From IMG/VR virus record IMGVR_UViG_3300032213_001381, positions 1 through 64,000 of that record: a stretch of 64,000 nt of DNA. One strand, written 5' to 3'. This DNA comes from a virus. A program made the position numbers and the translations under genes. Position 1 is the first letter of the stretch. Every line of letters starts with the position of its first letter. This document shows, in pieces, positions 44,682-53,479 of the stretch. Under the pieces are notes generated by a model, which worked only from the letters and a program-made list of their open reading frames with translations, ran no database searches and had not been told where the DNA came from.

Positions 44682-45301
44682 ATATCAGTGAATTCTATTT
44701 CTTGATAAGTAGAAAAATAACTTCCACTAAGTATTAAATTTTCATTTCCATCATCTACTATTACATAATTAGAATCATCCTGATCGTCAATTATTGTTAC
44801 ACTATAAGGTGAAATCTTTTCACCAAATTTAATTGTAGGAATAGTAAATACATCCATTACATCCGTCAAAATTCTGTACGTAGTATCTAAATTGAAATTT
44901 TCTACACCCCACAATTGAACTGGATTGTTATAAGTATTATAAAATAATTGTTTATTGGTATTATATACTAATCGCATATAAGTGCCATCAGTATTGATTG
45001 GATTAGATGCTGAATTATAATATTGATTTCCTACTGGAAAAAATGTACCTGTAATGTTTAAACCACGATGATATTGAACAAAGTCATCGCTTTGTTGTTG
45101 TAATGCTAAATTACAATAACTATTTGTTATAGGTAAACTTATACCGTCACCATAATCAATATAAATATGAGATATTGACCCACTTAATGATCCGGACATC
45201 CATAATATCAAATCCGTAGCTTCAATATTTGTAGGATTCCAGAGTTTTTTAGCAACAAATGGGGTAACTTGGACATCATCTCTATTTAGACTTTTTATCA
45301 T
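44678..45301 (-). CDS. Hypothetical virion protein
   Basis: A 207-residue beta-rich protein starting MIKSLNRDDVQVTPFVAKKLWNP. Segments such as ISHIYIDYGDGISLPITNSYCN and PVQLWGVENFNLDTTYRILTDVMD look like a small structural domain with aromatic residues, but no family is recognised. It lies 12 nt after the 368-residue gene and overlaps the 771-residue gene by 4 nt (ATGA), so it is in the same operon and probably belongs to the same particle. The N-terminal MIK is not followed by a protease-type LxE, so it is not counted among the tagged proteins. Confidence 0.6.
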   Translation of the reverse strand: MIKSLNRDDVQVTPFVAKKLWNPTNIEATDLILWMSGSLSGSISHIYIDYGDGISLPITNSYCNLALQQQSDDFVQYHRGLNITGTFFPVGNQYYNSASNPINTDGTYMRLVYNTNKQLFYNTYNNPVQLWGVENFNLDTTYRILTDVMDVFTIPTIKFGEKISPYSVTIIDDQDDSNYVIVDDGNENLILSGSYFSTYQEIEFTDI

Positions 45302-45313
45302 TTATCCATTAGT

Positions 45314-46420
45314 TTAAAAATCAAGTCTAACTCTAATCAACAATTCACTATCAAAAGTTTTTTGTGTTGGTTGACTCAATTTAGCAACAGCTACAAGTTC
45401 ATTATCACTATCATACAAACCAACCGTAGTAATATATGTCGTAGGATTATTTACAAAATCACTAATCTTAATAGAACCTCTTGCTAATACTACACCGTTT
45501 AAACTATCAGTAGTACCATTTGCAATGAACGTTGGATTATTAGTATAATTGTAATCTTGATTCTTTACTCTTACGAAATATTGAGCAGATGGTAAATATT
45601 CAGATTTTCTTACTTTAAATGTCTTGGTAGTACATTTAGTAATTGCTTGGAACATGGTTCTTTGATTCAATGCGTATGTATTAGTTTGATCAGAAACACT
45701 TGCAAATGAACCTGTAAGAGATACACCAACAGATGAACTAATTGCACCTGCATTTAATAGGACTGTTCCAGTCTTTGGATAAAATAATCCAATAGAATTA
45801 TATGTAATTACTCCTGAATTTGAATATGCAGATGGTACACCATCATTTACACTACCGCTAATGATATTATAAACATCCAATTGTTTTTTGACTACTGAAG
45901 AATCATCAATAAATGTAAATATTCCATTAGCACCACTAATACTAAATTCAATTTGTCCTTCATCTACACGATCTTTGTATTTATCTGCGGAAAAATTCAA
46001 TACTACAATACCAGATCCAGTAACAGATGTGGTTGTATCAGTGGCTGTAGATACTGTATAATTGCCTGATTTAAAATTGAAATATTTATCATCTGGTGTC
46101 AACAATATATTCTTATATTGATTATAAATTGCTTGTGTTGGACGAATATATAATGATGTTGAATCTGTTATAGAAGAACCAGAACCATAATAATCACCAT
46201 ATGTTATTGAAAAGTGTGGTTGATTTTGATAATATACATTGTAATAATACAACCCATTTTGAACATCATATTGGTTTGAACCAGTCAACACTACTTGAGT
46301 AGATGATGTTGTAAAAGATGATTGTGTTACGGCATAATTACCGTCAACCCAAAATCCAGAAGAAACTGTATTTATTCTTCCTGCTACTATATCTGTAGAT
46401 TCAAAGTTTTTAAAAATCAT
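45314..46420 (-). CDS. Virion protein with shared C-terminal module
   Basis: A 368-residue protein starting MIFKNFESTDIVAGR. It is beta-rich with Tyr/Ser/Thr-rich strands (YYNVYYQNQPHFSITYGDYYG). The end, ITTVGLYDSDNELVAVAKLSQP followed by a short strand, is the same module as the C-terminus of the 771-residue protein, which suggests assembly on a common partner. It is second in the unit that starts with the 209-residue conserved gene. N-terminal parts of this type (FESTDIVAGR) occur in appendage proteins of aquatic phages. Virion location is likely; role unknown. Confidence 0.65.
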   Translation of the reverse strand: MIFKNFESTDIVAGRINTVSSGFWVDGNYAVTQSSFTTSSTQVVLTGSNQYDVQNGLYYYNVYYQNQPHFSITYGDYYGSGSSITDSTSLYIRPTQAIYNQYKNILLTPDDKYFNFKSGNYTVSTATDTTTSVTGSGIVVLNFSADKYKDRVDEGQIEFSISGANGIFTFIDDSSVVKKQLDVYNIISGSVNDGVPSAYSNSGVITYNSIGLFYPKTGTVLLNAGAISSSVGVSLTGSFASVSDQTNTYALNQRTMFQAITKCTTKTFKVRKSEYLPSAQYFVRVKNQDYNYTNNPTFIANGTTDSLNGVVLARGSIKISDFVNNPTTYITTVGLYDSDNELVAVAKLSQPTQKTFDSELLIRVRLDF

Positions 46421-46434
46421 ATTTTATTAATCGG

Positions 46435-47064
46435 TTAAACTGTTATGGTAACTGGAATTGTTAAACTACCACCACTTTCATTTCCAATGATAGTTAATGT
46501 TGTAGTTATAGTAGATGTCAAAGCGTTATTTGGTAAGAATTTAAACTTATTACCAACTACTACTTGAGAAGCAGCAGTTACGGCATCACCAGCAAAACTT
46601 GGAACAGTAGCACTTGTAGAATTAATACTATTTGTTTCTGTTACCAACAATGTTCCTGCATTCTTATTTCCCAATATAGCAGTATATCCTAGTGTTGTAT
46701 TATATGTTGGATTGGTACTTGGTGAAATTATAAATTCACTTGTGTTCAATCTATTGGTTATAATACTTGTTTGTGCGATAGAAATTACTGGAATTGCAGT
46801 TACTCCTGATGGCAACGTCACCAACTTGTACTTCATTACTTGTGTTTCATCACTAAATGGTTCCAATACTGGTGTGTTTCTTATAGCAATATCATAAAAT
46901 GCACTACCAAGTGGATGTGTTGAATTGTATAAGTTATAATCAATTTCATCATCCGCAAGAGCAAATGATGTAATGTTCAAAGAACCGTTCTTTGCTAACA
47001 ATTGTCTACCTTTTTGGGTTAAAATCGCATCAACTGTTATAGTTTTGTTATCTAGATATGCCAT
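46435..47064 (-). CDS. Conserved virion protein of aquatic T4-like phages
   Basis: A 209-residue protein whose first half is highly characteristic: MAYLDNKTITVDAILTQKGRQLLA, then LNITSFALADDEIDYNLYN and HPLGSAFYDIAIRNTPVLE. I recognise this as a conserved structural protein in many aquatic myoviruses, without an assigned function. The second half is a Thr/Ser-rich immunoglobulin-like stretch ending LTIPVTITV. It opens a four-gene unit. The upstream 46 nt hold TATTTATT (coding sense, 47085-47092) facing an ATAAATA half site, a variant of the unit-start box. Confidence 0.75.
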   Translation of the reverse strand: MAYLDNKTITVDAILTQKGRQLLAKNGSLNITSFALADDEIDYNLYNSTHPLGSAFYDIAIRNTPVLEPFSDETQVMKYKLVTLPSGVTAIPVISIAQTSIITNRLNTSEFIISPSTNPTYNTTLGYTAILGNKNAGTLLVTETNSINSTSATVPSFAGDAVTAASQVVVGNKFKFLPNNALTSTITTTLTIIGNESGGSLTIPVTITV

Positions 47065-47110
47065 ATAATATAAGTATATTTATCAATAAATATTATTCAT
47101 TAAATCTTTT

Positions 47111-50100
47111 TTATGAACTAATCAATGAATTTTCAGAAACTTGTAGATTTATTTGAGTTCTTTCAATTGGTGACGAATTATCACTATTGCCTTTATCATC
47201 TACAGTTGTATATATAGTTTGACTAGATTTTTTATAAAGTGATCCAGTTGAAGAATTAACGAAATATTGATTGGTTGAAAATCTTGAGATTCTTCTTTTC
47301 AATGAATAATGTCCTATAGGGTATGATTCAGTATCAAAAATAGAAGAATTATTGTCATATGTATTAAATAAAGATGCTGAATTAACATTTACATAAGAAT
47401 AAGTATTTACAAATTTACTGCTAGAATTTTCTAAACTGGTATTTGGATTTGTACCAAACAAATACACTTTTTTGTTGTTTCTATAAATATAATTACTTTC
47501 AAATTTATTAGAAAATGAACCACTAATAGAAAATACACTCAATCTCGTATCATAATTCAAACTAGAGAACTGGAATGTTGTATAGTTATTAGATGTATAT
47601 GATGCGGGATGCATTGATGATGTCAATGGACCATATGTAGAAGAAGTAAATGGAAAATTTGATCCATTTTTACTTAAATTAACTTGACTTGTGCTTCTAT
47701 AATTTCTTTCAAACGAAGCAGAAAAATTTCTAAGTGGTTGATAATAACTGTTTAAATCATATGCAATAGCGCTATCAATTGGATGACTTTGATATTTGTT
47801 TCTTTCTAAAAGACTTGGTTCAATTAATACACCATCTATAACTTTACTTCTTGCAGGAAGCAATTGTGTTACTGTTTCAAAGAAAGATCCATCAAAATAA
47901 TTCTTATATAGAGTCATAAACTCCTGATATAAGACTTGTTCAGATAAATTATACTTGTTATAATTGTCTCTTAATGTTTGTAAATTTTCATAATTGTCAG
48001 TAAAAATGTTTGAAGGATTACCGATTAAATCCATTATATCATATTCACCTAAGAAATTCAAAATATCATCATCTCTTACTTTAAATGGTGAAATATAAAC
48101 TGCCAATAAATTTGAATCTGTAGTTACTAAGTTGTTTACAACACTAGTTTCATTAGGCATTAATCTTGCTTCAACCGTTTGTGTTGCTTTATTAATCTTT
48201 ACATTCTTAAATTTATTAGGACCATATTGTCCCAATTTAATGTTTTGATTAATTTCAATTTCATCAAATTGATATGGATAGAGTGATGCAGATACAGTTA
48301 AACAATTTGATTGTGTAGTAGTATTTTGTGCAAAGTTATAAGCCGATCCTGTATATTGTGAATATAATTTATTTGCATTTCTTACAGGAAAGAATGCAGG
48401 TGCAGAGCCAGTGTACATATTAACTGGATAATCATAACTGTATCTAAAATACAAGTTATCATACGTTGTACTATCATTGTTTGTTTTATAAGAATCAAAA
48501 TTCTTACAATGTTCTATAAATGATTCGTCATCCAATTCATGTTTCCATAGATTTATTTTGTCAATATTTCCTTGGAATAAATTGCCACCGCCTGTATAAT
48601 TTCCTACATAAAGTAAACCAAAACTATTAAATGATTCATTGATTCCTTCGGTTCCACTAATGATTGATTTATTATCATCAAATACAATTTCATCATTATC
48701 AACTGATGTTACTCTCAATGAATATTGATATGGTAATTGTCCGCCCGAACCAGTATCATAACTTGCAGATAAGTTAATTTGTTTTATTAAAACATTGAAT
48801 ACATTTCCATTAAATAATGGTAAAGAATCACTTTCAATATAATCAGTTGGTGCTCCCGCCGGCGATAAATCAAATTTTAATTTTCCAAAAGTATCTTTAA
48901 TTTCCTTTTTGATTGATACATCCCAATTAGTAGTCTTTAAAAGAGTGACTTTAGTATTTTGTGGGTAAATATAATCACTATCAATTCTAAATTTGAATTC
49001 TATTGAATTGACATAACTTGATGTACCAAATACTGGTATTATTATCGCATCACCATTTCTAGTATATTTTGTAAAGTAATACTTACTTTGATATGTGTAA
49101 GAGGAATTATCTTCATCAGATATCTTATTACCACCATATTCTTTAACATTTAATAAACTACGAGGAATTCCATATATGTTGGATATTGTTCTAATACATT
49201 CTTCTGTTCCCTTAGTTTTATAAATCAGTGGAAGAGTTTTTAGAATTCTATTCCAAATTATCTTTAACTTGTCATAATCAGAATATGTATTTGAACCCGT
49301 CAAATAATTAGCTTCAATAGATGAATTGTCAAATGAACTAATTGGATTCCATCCAAATTGTTGTAATAAAGTATTAGCAACTGTACTTACATAACTTGAT
49401 GATAGATTATTTTCAACATATTGTTGTGTTGGAAAGTTCTTAATATACAAGTAAATGTTATCAAAGTGATGTCCAATCATTGATAAGAATATCAAATAAT
49501 CAGTATTGTTATCATCCAATAAAATATACTCAGGTGTATTGTTTACAAGACTATCTCTGTTATTCTTATCAAATTCAATTGCATTTTCAATATAATCTGG
49601 ATAATTGTAGTTTTGTACATATGCACCACTAACAAATGATGTTGTACTACCACTAACCAAAGTAATATTTTGATACAAATATGAATCATATCCATCAAAT
49701 GAATTAAATATAGTATTTAATTGTGATTGATATTGATTTACTTCTTCTGCATATGATGCACTAATAAATGGATATGAAGTTAATAGTGTATAAGATGACG
49801 CACTATTCGCTGCAGATGCGGATAGAGTAGTCAATATAGAATTAATTGACTTATTGAGTTGATTAATAGAGGTTACTTTGTTTAAAAATAACTTGGTTCT
49901 TAATTCAGCTGAACTAAATACTATAAAGTTAGAAAAATTTGAATAATCAACATTGATATTATTTAATTTCTTATAAAATTCAACATCATTCTTCGTTGTA
50001 TTATCTAATTTTAGATCATTCGAATTTTGATAATTTACGGGAGAACTCTTATATGAATCAGTTGGTATTTTGAAATTTGGACCAGATATTTTAAAAGTTC

Positions 50101-51346
50101 TTTTAACAATTGGAACATTGATTACAAACTTTTGAATTACTGGTATAAGTGATATATTTGAAATCCAACATTTGTCTCTTAAAGAAACATTTAATGGTAG
50201 TTCATCAAATAATTTTACAATAATATTTGTATTACCATCTTCTTCTACGAATGTATAATTTAATACAGTATAAAATGTATCATTGCCAAAATTTAATGCA
50301 TTCTTCAAATATGCATACAACTTATTATTATGATAAACTTGAACAGTATCAACTACATTTAAAATAAAATTTGTAAAGAATAAATCAGTGATGAAATTCT
50401 CAACTTGTGTTGTCAATTCGATATTATTTGTATAATATGAATTGAGTTGATTCAATCTAATTGATATTGACTTTTGAACTATATACTTAAATTGTGTCTT
50501 AATCTGTTCAAATGAATAAATTGATTTATAATAAGTATATAACCAATCCTTAATATAATTTTTTGTACCTTCAAAACTATTTTCTATTAATTGTCCATTT
50601 TGAGAATTTACGTAAGGACGATTAAATCCGTTATAAGTATCATCTAAAAATGCAAGTATATCTGCATCAGATTTAAATCCAAAATTAGTTCTTAATAGTG
50701 TAAAAATTGGTTTGTTGTTATTAATTAAAGAATCACTATTTTTATAGATTTGGTATGAATCTAAAAAGTAATTAAATAAAGGAATTGTATCTCTAATTAA
50801 TACTGCTTTTCTGGCAAATGCTTGATATTGAAGATTTACAAGTATATTTTCTTCTTTTGTTAAATCTAATTTAAATGATGGTGTTAATTTAATTTCTTTT
50901 CTACTTGGAGAAATTTCTTTAATGTAAAGTTGATAATCAGGATTACCACCAACATTTCTAATAAAATTATAACTTGCAACATGATTTCCAGAATTAATAT
51001 TTGACCCGGAAAAATCTTGGAGTGTACTTAATAATATATTTTTATTAAATGCAATCGTATAACTGCTATTGTATTGTTTGTAACTATAAGTTAGTGTATT
51101 ATTATCAACATCTCTATATGTTTTATTTAATACTGTATATGTTGTTGACACCGGCAAGTATTTCCATACATTGATATTGCCTTCAATGTCATATACACTG
51201 AATTCAATAATATCTTGTTCCGAATTTCCAAAATAATATTCTTGAAATGGTACATCAACAAATGTATCCAAATCGTTTTGTAAAAAGTAAGAACCACTAT
51301 TTAGTGATCCACTATTTGATGATATTGTTGGAAATGGAAATGCCAT
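47111..51346 (-). CDS. Very large virion protein with LamG-like domain
   Basis: A 1,411-residue protein, the largest in the window, starting MAFPFPTISSNSGSLNSGS. The first 700 residues are mixed alpha-beta with many Tyr/Asn (FLQNDLDTFVDVPFQEYYFG; FGWNPISSFDNSSIEANY). Around residues 760-980 it has concanavalin/LamG-like strands: IEFKFRIDSDYIYPQNTKVTLL, VTSVDNDEIVFDD, LLYVGNYTGGGNLFQGNIDKINLWKHEL (read in pieces under 20), a fold that binds sugars or polymers. The C-terminal part carries ILEPSLLERNKYQSHP-like and Ser/Tyr-rich segments. It begins 3 nt after the coiled-coil gene. Position after baseplate genes points to a baseplate or fibre component. Confidence 0.7.
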   Translation of the reverse strand: MAFPFPTISSNSGSLNSGSYFLQNDLDTFVDVPFQEYYFGNSEQDIIEFSVYDIEGNINVWKYLPVSTTYTVLNKTYRDVDNNTLTYSYKQYNSSYTIAFNKNILLSTLQDFSGSNINSGNHVASYNFIRNVGGNPDYQLYIKEISPSRKEIKLTPSFKLDLTKEENILVNLQYQAFARKAVLIRDTIPLFNYFLDSYQIYKNSDSLINNNKPIFTLLRTNFGFKSDADILAFLDDTYNGFNRPYVNSQNGQLIENSFEGTKNYIKDWLYTYYKSIYSFEQIKTQFKYIVQKSISIRLNQLNSYYTNNIELTTQVENFITDLFFTNFILNVVDTVQVYHNNKLYAYLKNALNFGNDTFYTVLNYTFVEEDGNTNIIVKLFDELPLNVSLRDKCWISNISLIPVIQKFVINVPIVKRTFKISGPNFKIPTDSYKSSPVNYQNSNDLKLDNTTKNDVEFYKKLNNINVDYSNFSNFIVFSSAELRTKLFLNKVTSINQLNKSINSILTTLSASAANSASSYTLLTSYPFISASYAEEVNQYQSQLNTIFNSFDGYDSYLYQNITLVSGSTTSFVSGAYVQNYNYPDYIENAIEFDKNNRDSLVNNTPEYILLDDNNTDYLIFLSMIGHHFDNIYLYIKNFPTQQYVENNLSSSYVSTVANTLLQQFGWNPISSFDNSSIEANYLTGSNTYSDYDKLKIIWNRILKTLPLIYKTKGTEECIRTISNIYGIPRSLLNVKEYGGNKISDEDNSSYTYQSKYYFTKYTRNGDAIIIPVFGTSSYVNSIEFKFRIDSDYIYPQNTKVTLLKTTNWDVSIKKEIKDTFGKLKFDLSPAGAPTDYIESDSLPLFNGNVFNVLIKQINLSASYDTGSGGQLPYQYSLRVTSVDNDEIVFDDNKSIISGTEGINESFNSFGLLYVGNYTGGGNLFQGNIDKINLWKHELDDESFIEHCKNFDSYKTNNDSTTYDNLYFRYSYDYPVNMYTGSAPAFFPVRNANKLYSQYTGSAYNFAQNTTTQSNCLTVSASLYPYQFDEIEINQNIKLGQYGPNKFKNVKINKATQTVEARLMPNETSVVNNLVTTDSNLLAVYISPFKVRDDDILNFLGEYDIMDLIGNPSNIFTDNYENLQTLRDNYNKYNLSEQVLYQEFMTLYKNYFDGSFFETVTQLLPARSKVIDGVLIEPSLLERNKYQSHPIDSAIAYDLNSYYQPLRNFSASFERNYRSTSQVNLSKNGSNFPFTSSTYGPLTSSMHPASYTSNNYTTFQFSSLNYDTRLSVFSISGSFSNKFESNYIYRNNKKVYLFGTNPNTSLENSSSKFVNTYSYVNVNSASLFNTYDNNSSIFDTESYPIGHYSLKRRISRFSTNQYFVNSSTGSLYKKSSQTIYTTVDDKGNSDNSSPIERTQINLQVSENSLISS

Positions 51347-51349
51347 AAA

Positions 51350-51802
51350 TTATTCATTTTCAGATTTTAAATTAAATGGAAATTCATTAGAAAAATCCTC
51401 TGGTTTATTTCCTTGTTTTAATTTAATTCTTAATTCTACTATTAAATCTCTTGCCGCACTTAATTGTGATTTAGATGGATCTGATTGTACTTCATCAACC
51501 AATTGATTTAATTTTTCTTTCAAATCTTGGTTTTCATACAATACTTTATTATATTCTGTTAAGAAAGATTGATCAAATACTTGTTTTTGAACTATAGGTT
51601 CTGTTTGTATTTCTGTAATACCTACATCGTATAAATTTTCAATTTCCTCTTTTTTATAATTAAAATTTATCAATTCAAATGCAATATATTGTTCATTTGC
51701 GTTACTTGAACTAATATACAAATTTACATTGCCAAATTCATCAATATTATTAGTGAATTGGCCTGTTAATAAAAAGTCATTGATTTGTGATTTTATACTC
51801 AT
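51350..51802 (-). CDS. Coiled-coil protein between two virion genes
   Basis: A 150-residue protein: an N-terminal beta part (INDFLLTGQFTNNIDEFGN, VNLYISSSNANEQYIAFEL) and a helical C-terminus with heptads (LTEYNKVLYENQDLKEKLNQ, then SAARDLIVELRIKLKQG). It overlaps the upstream DNRLRE-like gene by 4 nt and is 3 nt from the 1,411-residue gene, so all three are translated together. It may trimerise or bridge its two large neighbours. No known family is recognised. Confidence 0.65.
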   Translation of the reverse strand: MSIKSQINDFLLTGQFTNNIDEFGNVNLYISSSNANEQYIAFELINFNYKKEEIENLYDVGITEIQTEPIVQKQVFDQSFLTEYNKVLYENQDLKEKLNQLVDEVQSDPSKSQLSAARDLIVELRIKLKQGNKPEDFSNEFPFNLKSENE

Positions 51803-53424
51803 CTTGATACTTTAAATATATTTCCGTTATCAAATATTACGATTTCACCGTTAATTTCTGTTTTTATTAAAATTCTGTAATATCTTTCAACAGGCAAACC
51901 AGTTGTATCTAATCTGAAATAATGAATCACACCATCACAACTTAATTTTGTGTAATCATCAAAATCAATTACGAAATTTTCACTCTCATTATCTTTAATC
52001 GCATAATAAGAATCAGAAGGTAATAAACTTGAACTTAAATATTGACTTTGTTGATATCCTTTAACAAAGTTCTTTAGTGGTGCCTTTTCTCTCGCAAATA
52101 TGTTTATACGAGGTATACTTCCAAATTTATACTCTCTACCCACATTCTTAACAACTACTGTATATGGATTAAATCCTGTTAATGCTATTAAACTACCTGA
52201 TGAGTATATACTGTCATCCCATTTTACATCCAAATATGGTTGATAAATTGTATTTGTTTCTTTACTAAAGAATCTAATACTAGAATTTATGTCATTAGAT
52301 TGAATCAATTCAAGAGAACTAATCAAAATAAATCCGTTATTTGGCACACATCCACATATCCAACCTTTAACAATTGGTGTAACATCCATATAAATATCGG
52401 AAGTACTATAAGAATATGATTGTGAACATATTAATGAACTGCCACTTAATGACGACGAACAAAACGAAGATATATAAACAGACGAACTTAAAGTATTATA
52501 AAATGATGATGATGTATTTGATGTTGGTTGTGAATATGTTGATGGTACATTATAAAACCAAGTAGCTCCACCATTTTGAAATGATGATGATCCAAAACTT
52601 GAAGTTAATAAATAATCACTAAAATTATATGTTACTGAAGATGCTGTAGGTGAATACCATAAACTAGCTGTATTTTGTGTAGTATTATAATACCAACTAG
52701 CCCCGAAACTACCAATTCCGTCCGTATCATATCTTCCTATACCCATATCCCAACTCTTACTAACTGGATATGCATAAATTTTATAGTCCAATGGCACTTC
52801 ACTTGTAGAAGACGCTTTTAATTTTAAGAAAAATTTAGATCCATTATTTATATCACCTGACAAAAGAGAACTTGAAATTGAAGCTAAATCAAATTGAATC
52901 AAAATTCTACTAAATTCAGGATCATTTGTAAAATTTGTTGTTGGGTTATAAACACTTTGAGTTCCTTGTAACAATCCATTTATACATCCATCAAAATTAA
53001 CCAATGATCCACTAGCAGATAAAAATGATCCAGTGAATGATCCTATTATACTTCCACTGATACTGCCAGTAATAGAACCATTATAATTGGTTAAACTTGA
53101 TGTTATTGGAATACCTGCACCATATGTTCCAGATACATATCCATTATAATTAGTTGATTTAAATTGGGATGATCCACTGACAAATATGTTTGATGATTCT
53201 GCAGCTCCTGATATATAACTTCCAGAAACTGTTCCGTTATAATTTATAACATCAAATGTAGAATAACTTCCAGAAAGACTAGAAGAACTATAAAAAACAA
53301 CGTTTTCTACTAATTGATTTTGTGCTTTTAATTCTAAAATTTCGTCAATTCCAAAATTTTTATCGGCATAACCAGTTTCGTTAGTTATGAATGTGTCTTG
53401 TTTTGGAAATATAAATGTGTGCAT
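51799..53424 (-). CDS. Virion protein with DNRLRE-like domain
   Basis: A 541-residue protein. It starts like DNRLRE surface domains, HTFIFPKQDTFITNETGYADKN (residues 2-23) with FGIDEILELK, is interrupted by a Ser/Gly/Tyr repeat stretch (NYNGTVSGSYISG, NYNGYVSGTYGAG, NYNGSITGSISGS), and resumes with SRILIQFDLASISSSLLSG, AYPVSKSWDMGIGRY and DVTPIVKGWICG, the usual later motifs of that domain. So the repeat seems inserted in the domain. Such domains occur in carbohydrate-interacting and cell-surface proteins. A TATTTATA box lies 9 nt before the ATG and it opens a three-gene unit downstream of gp6. Confidence 0.7.
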   Translation of the reverse strand: MHTFIFPKQDTFITNETGYADKNFGIDEILELKAQNQLVENVVFYSSSSLSGSYSTFDVINYNGTVSGSYISGAAESSNIFVSGSSQFKSTNYNGYVSGTYGAGIPITSSLTNYNGSITGSISGSIIGSFTGSFLSASGSLVNFDGCINGLLQGTQSVYNPTTNFTNDPEFSRILIQFDLASISSSLLSGDINNGSKFFLKLKASSTSEVPLDYKIYAYPVSKSWDMGIGRYDTDGIGSFGASWYYNTTQNTASLWYSPTASSVTYNFSDYLLTSSFGSSSFQNGGATWFYNVPSTYSQPTSNTSSSFYNTLSSSVYISSFCSSSLSGSSLICSQSYSYSTSDIYMDVTPIVKGWICGCVPNNGFILISSLELIQSNDINSSIRFFSKETNTIYQPYLDVKWDDSIYSSGSLIALTGFNPYTVVVKNVGREYKFGSIPRINIFAREKAPLKNFVKGYQQSQYLSSSLLPSDSYYAIKDNESENFVIDFDDYTKLSCDGVIHYFRLDTTGLPVERYYRILIKTEINGEIVIFDNGNIFKVSR

Positions 53425-53433
53425 ACTCTATTA

Positions 53434-53441
53434 TATAAATA
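53434..53441 (-). promoter_or_regulatory. TATTTATA box before DNRLRE-like gene unit
   Basis: Coding-strand TATTTATA ends 9 nt before the ATG of the 541-residue gene, in the 55-nt gap after gp6. Confidence 0.45.
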
Positions 53442-53479
53442 TAAGTATGAAATTTATAAGACTTTTAATGATAAATTTA

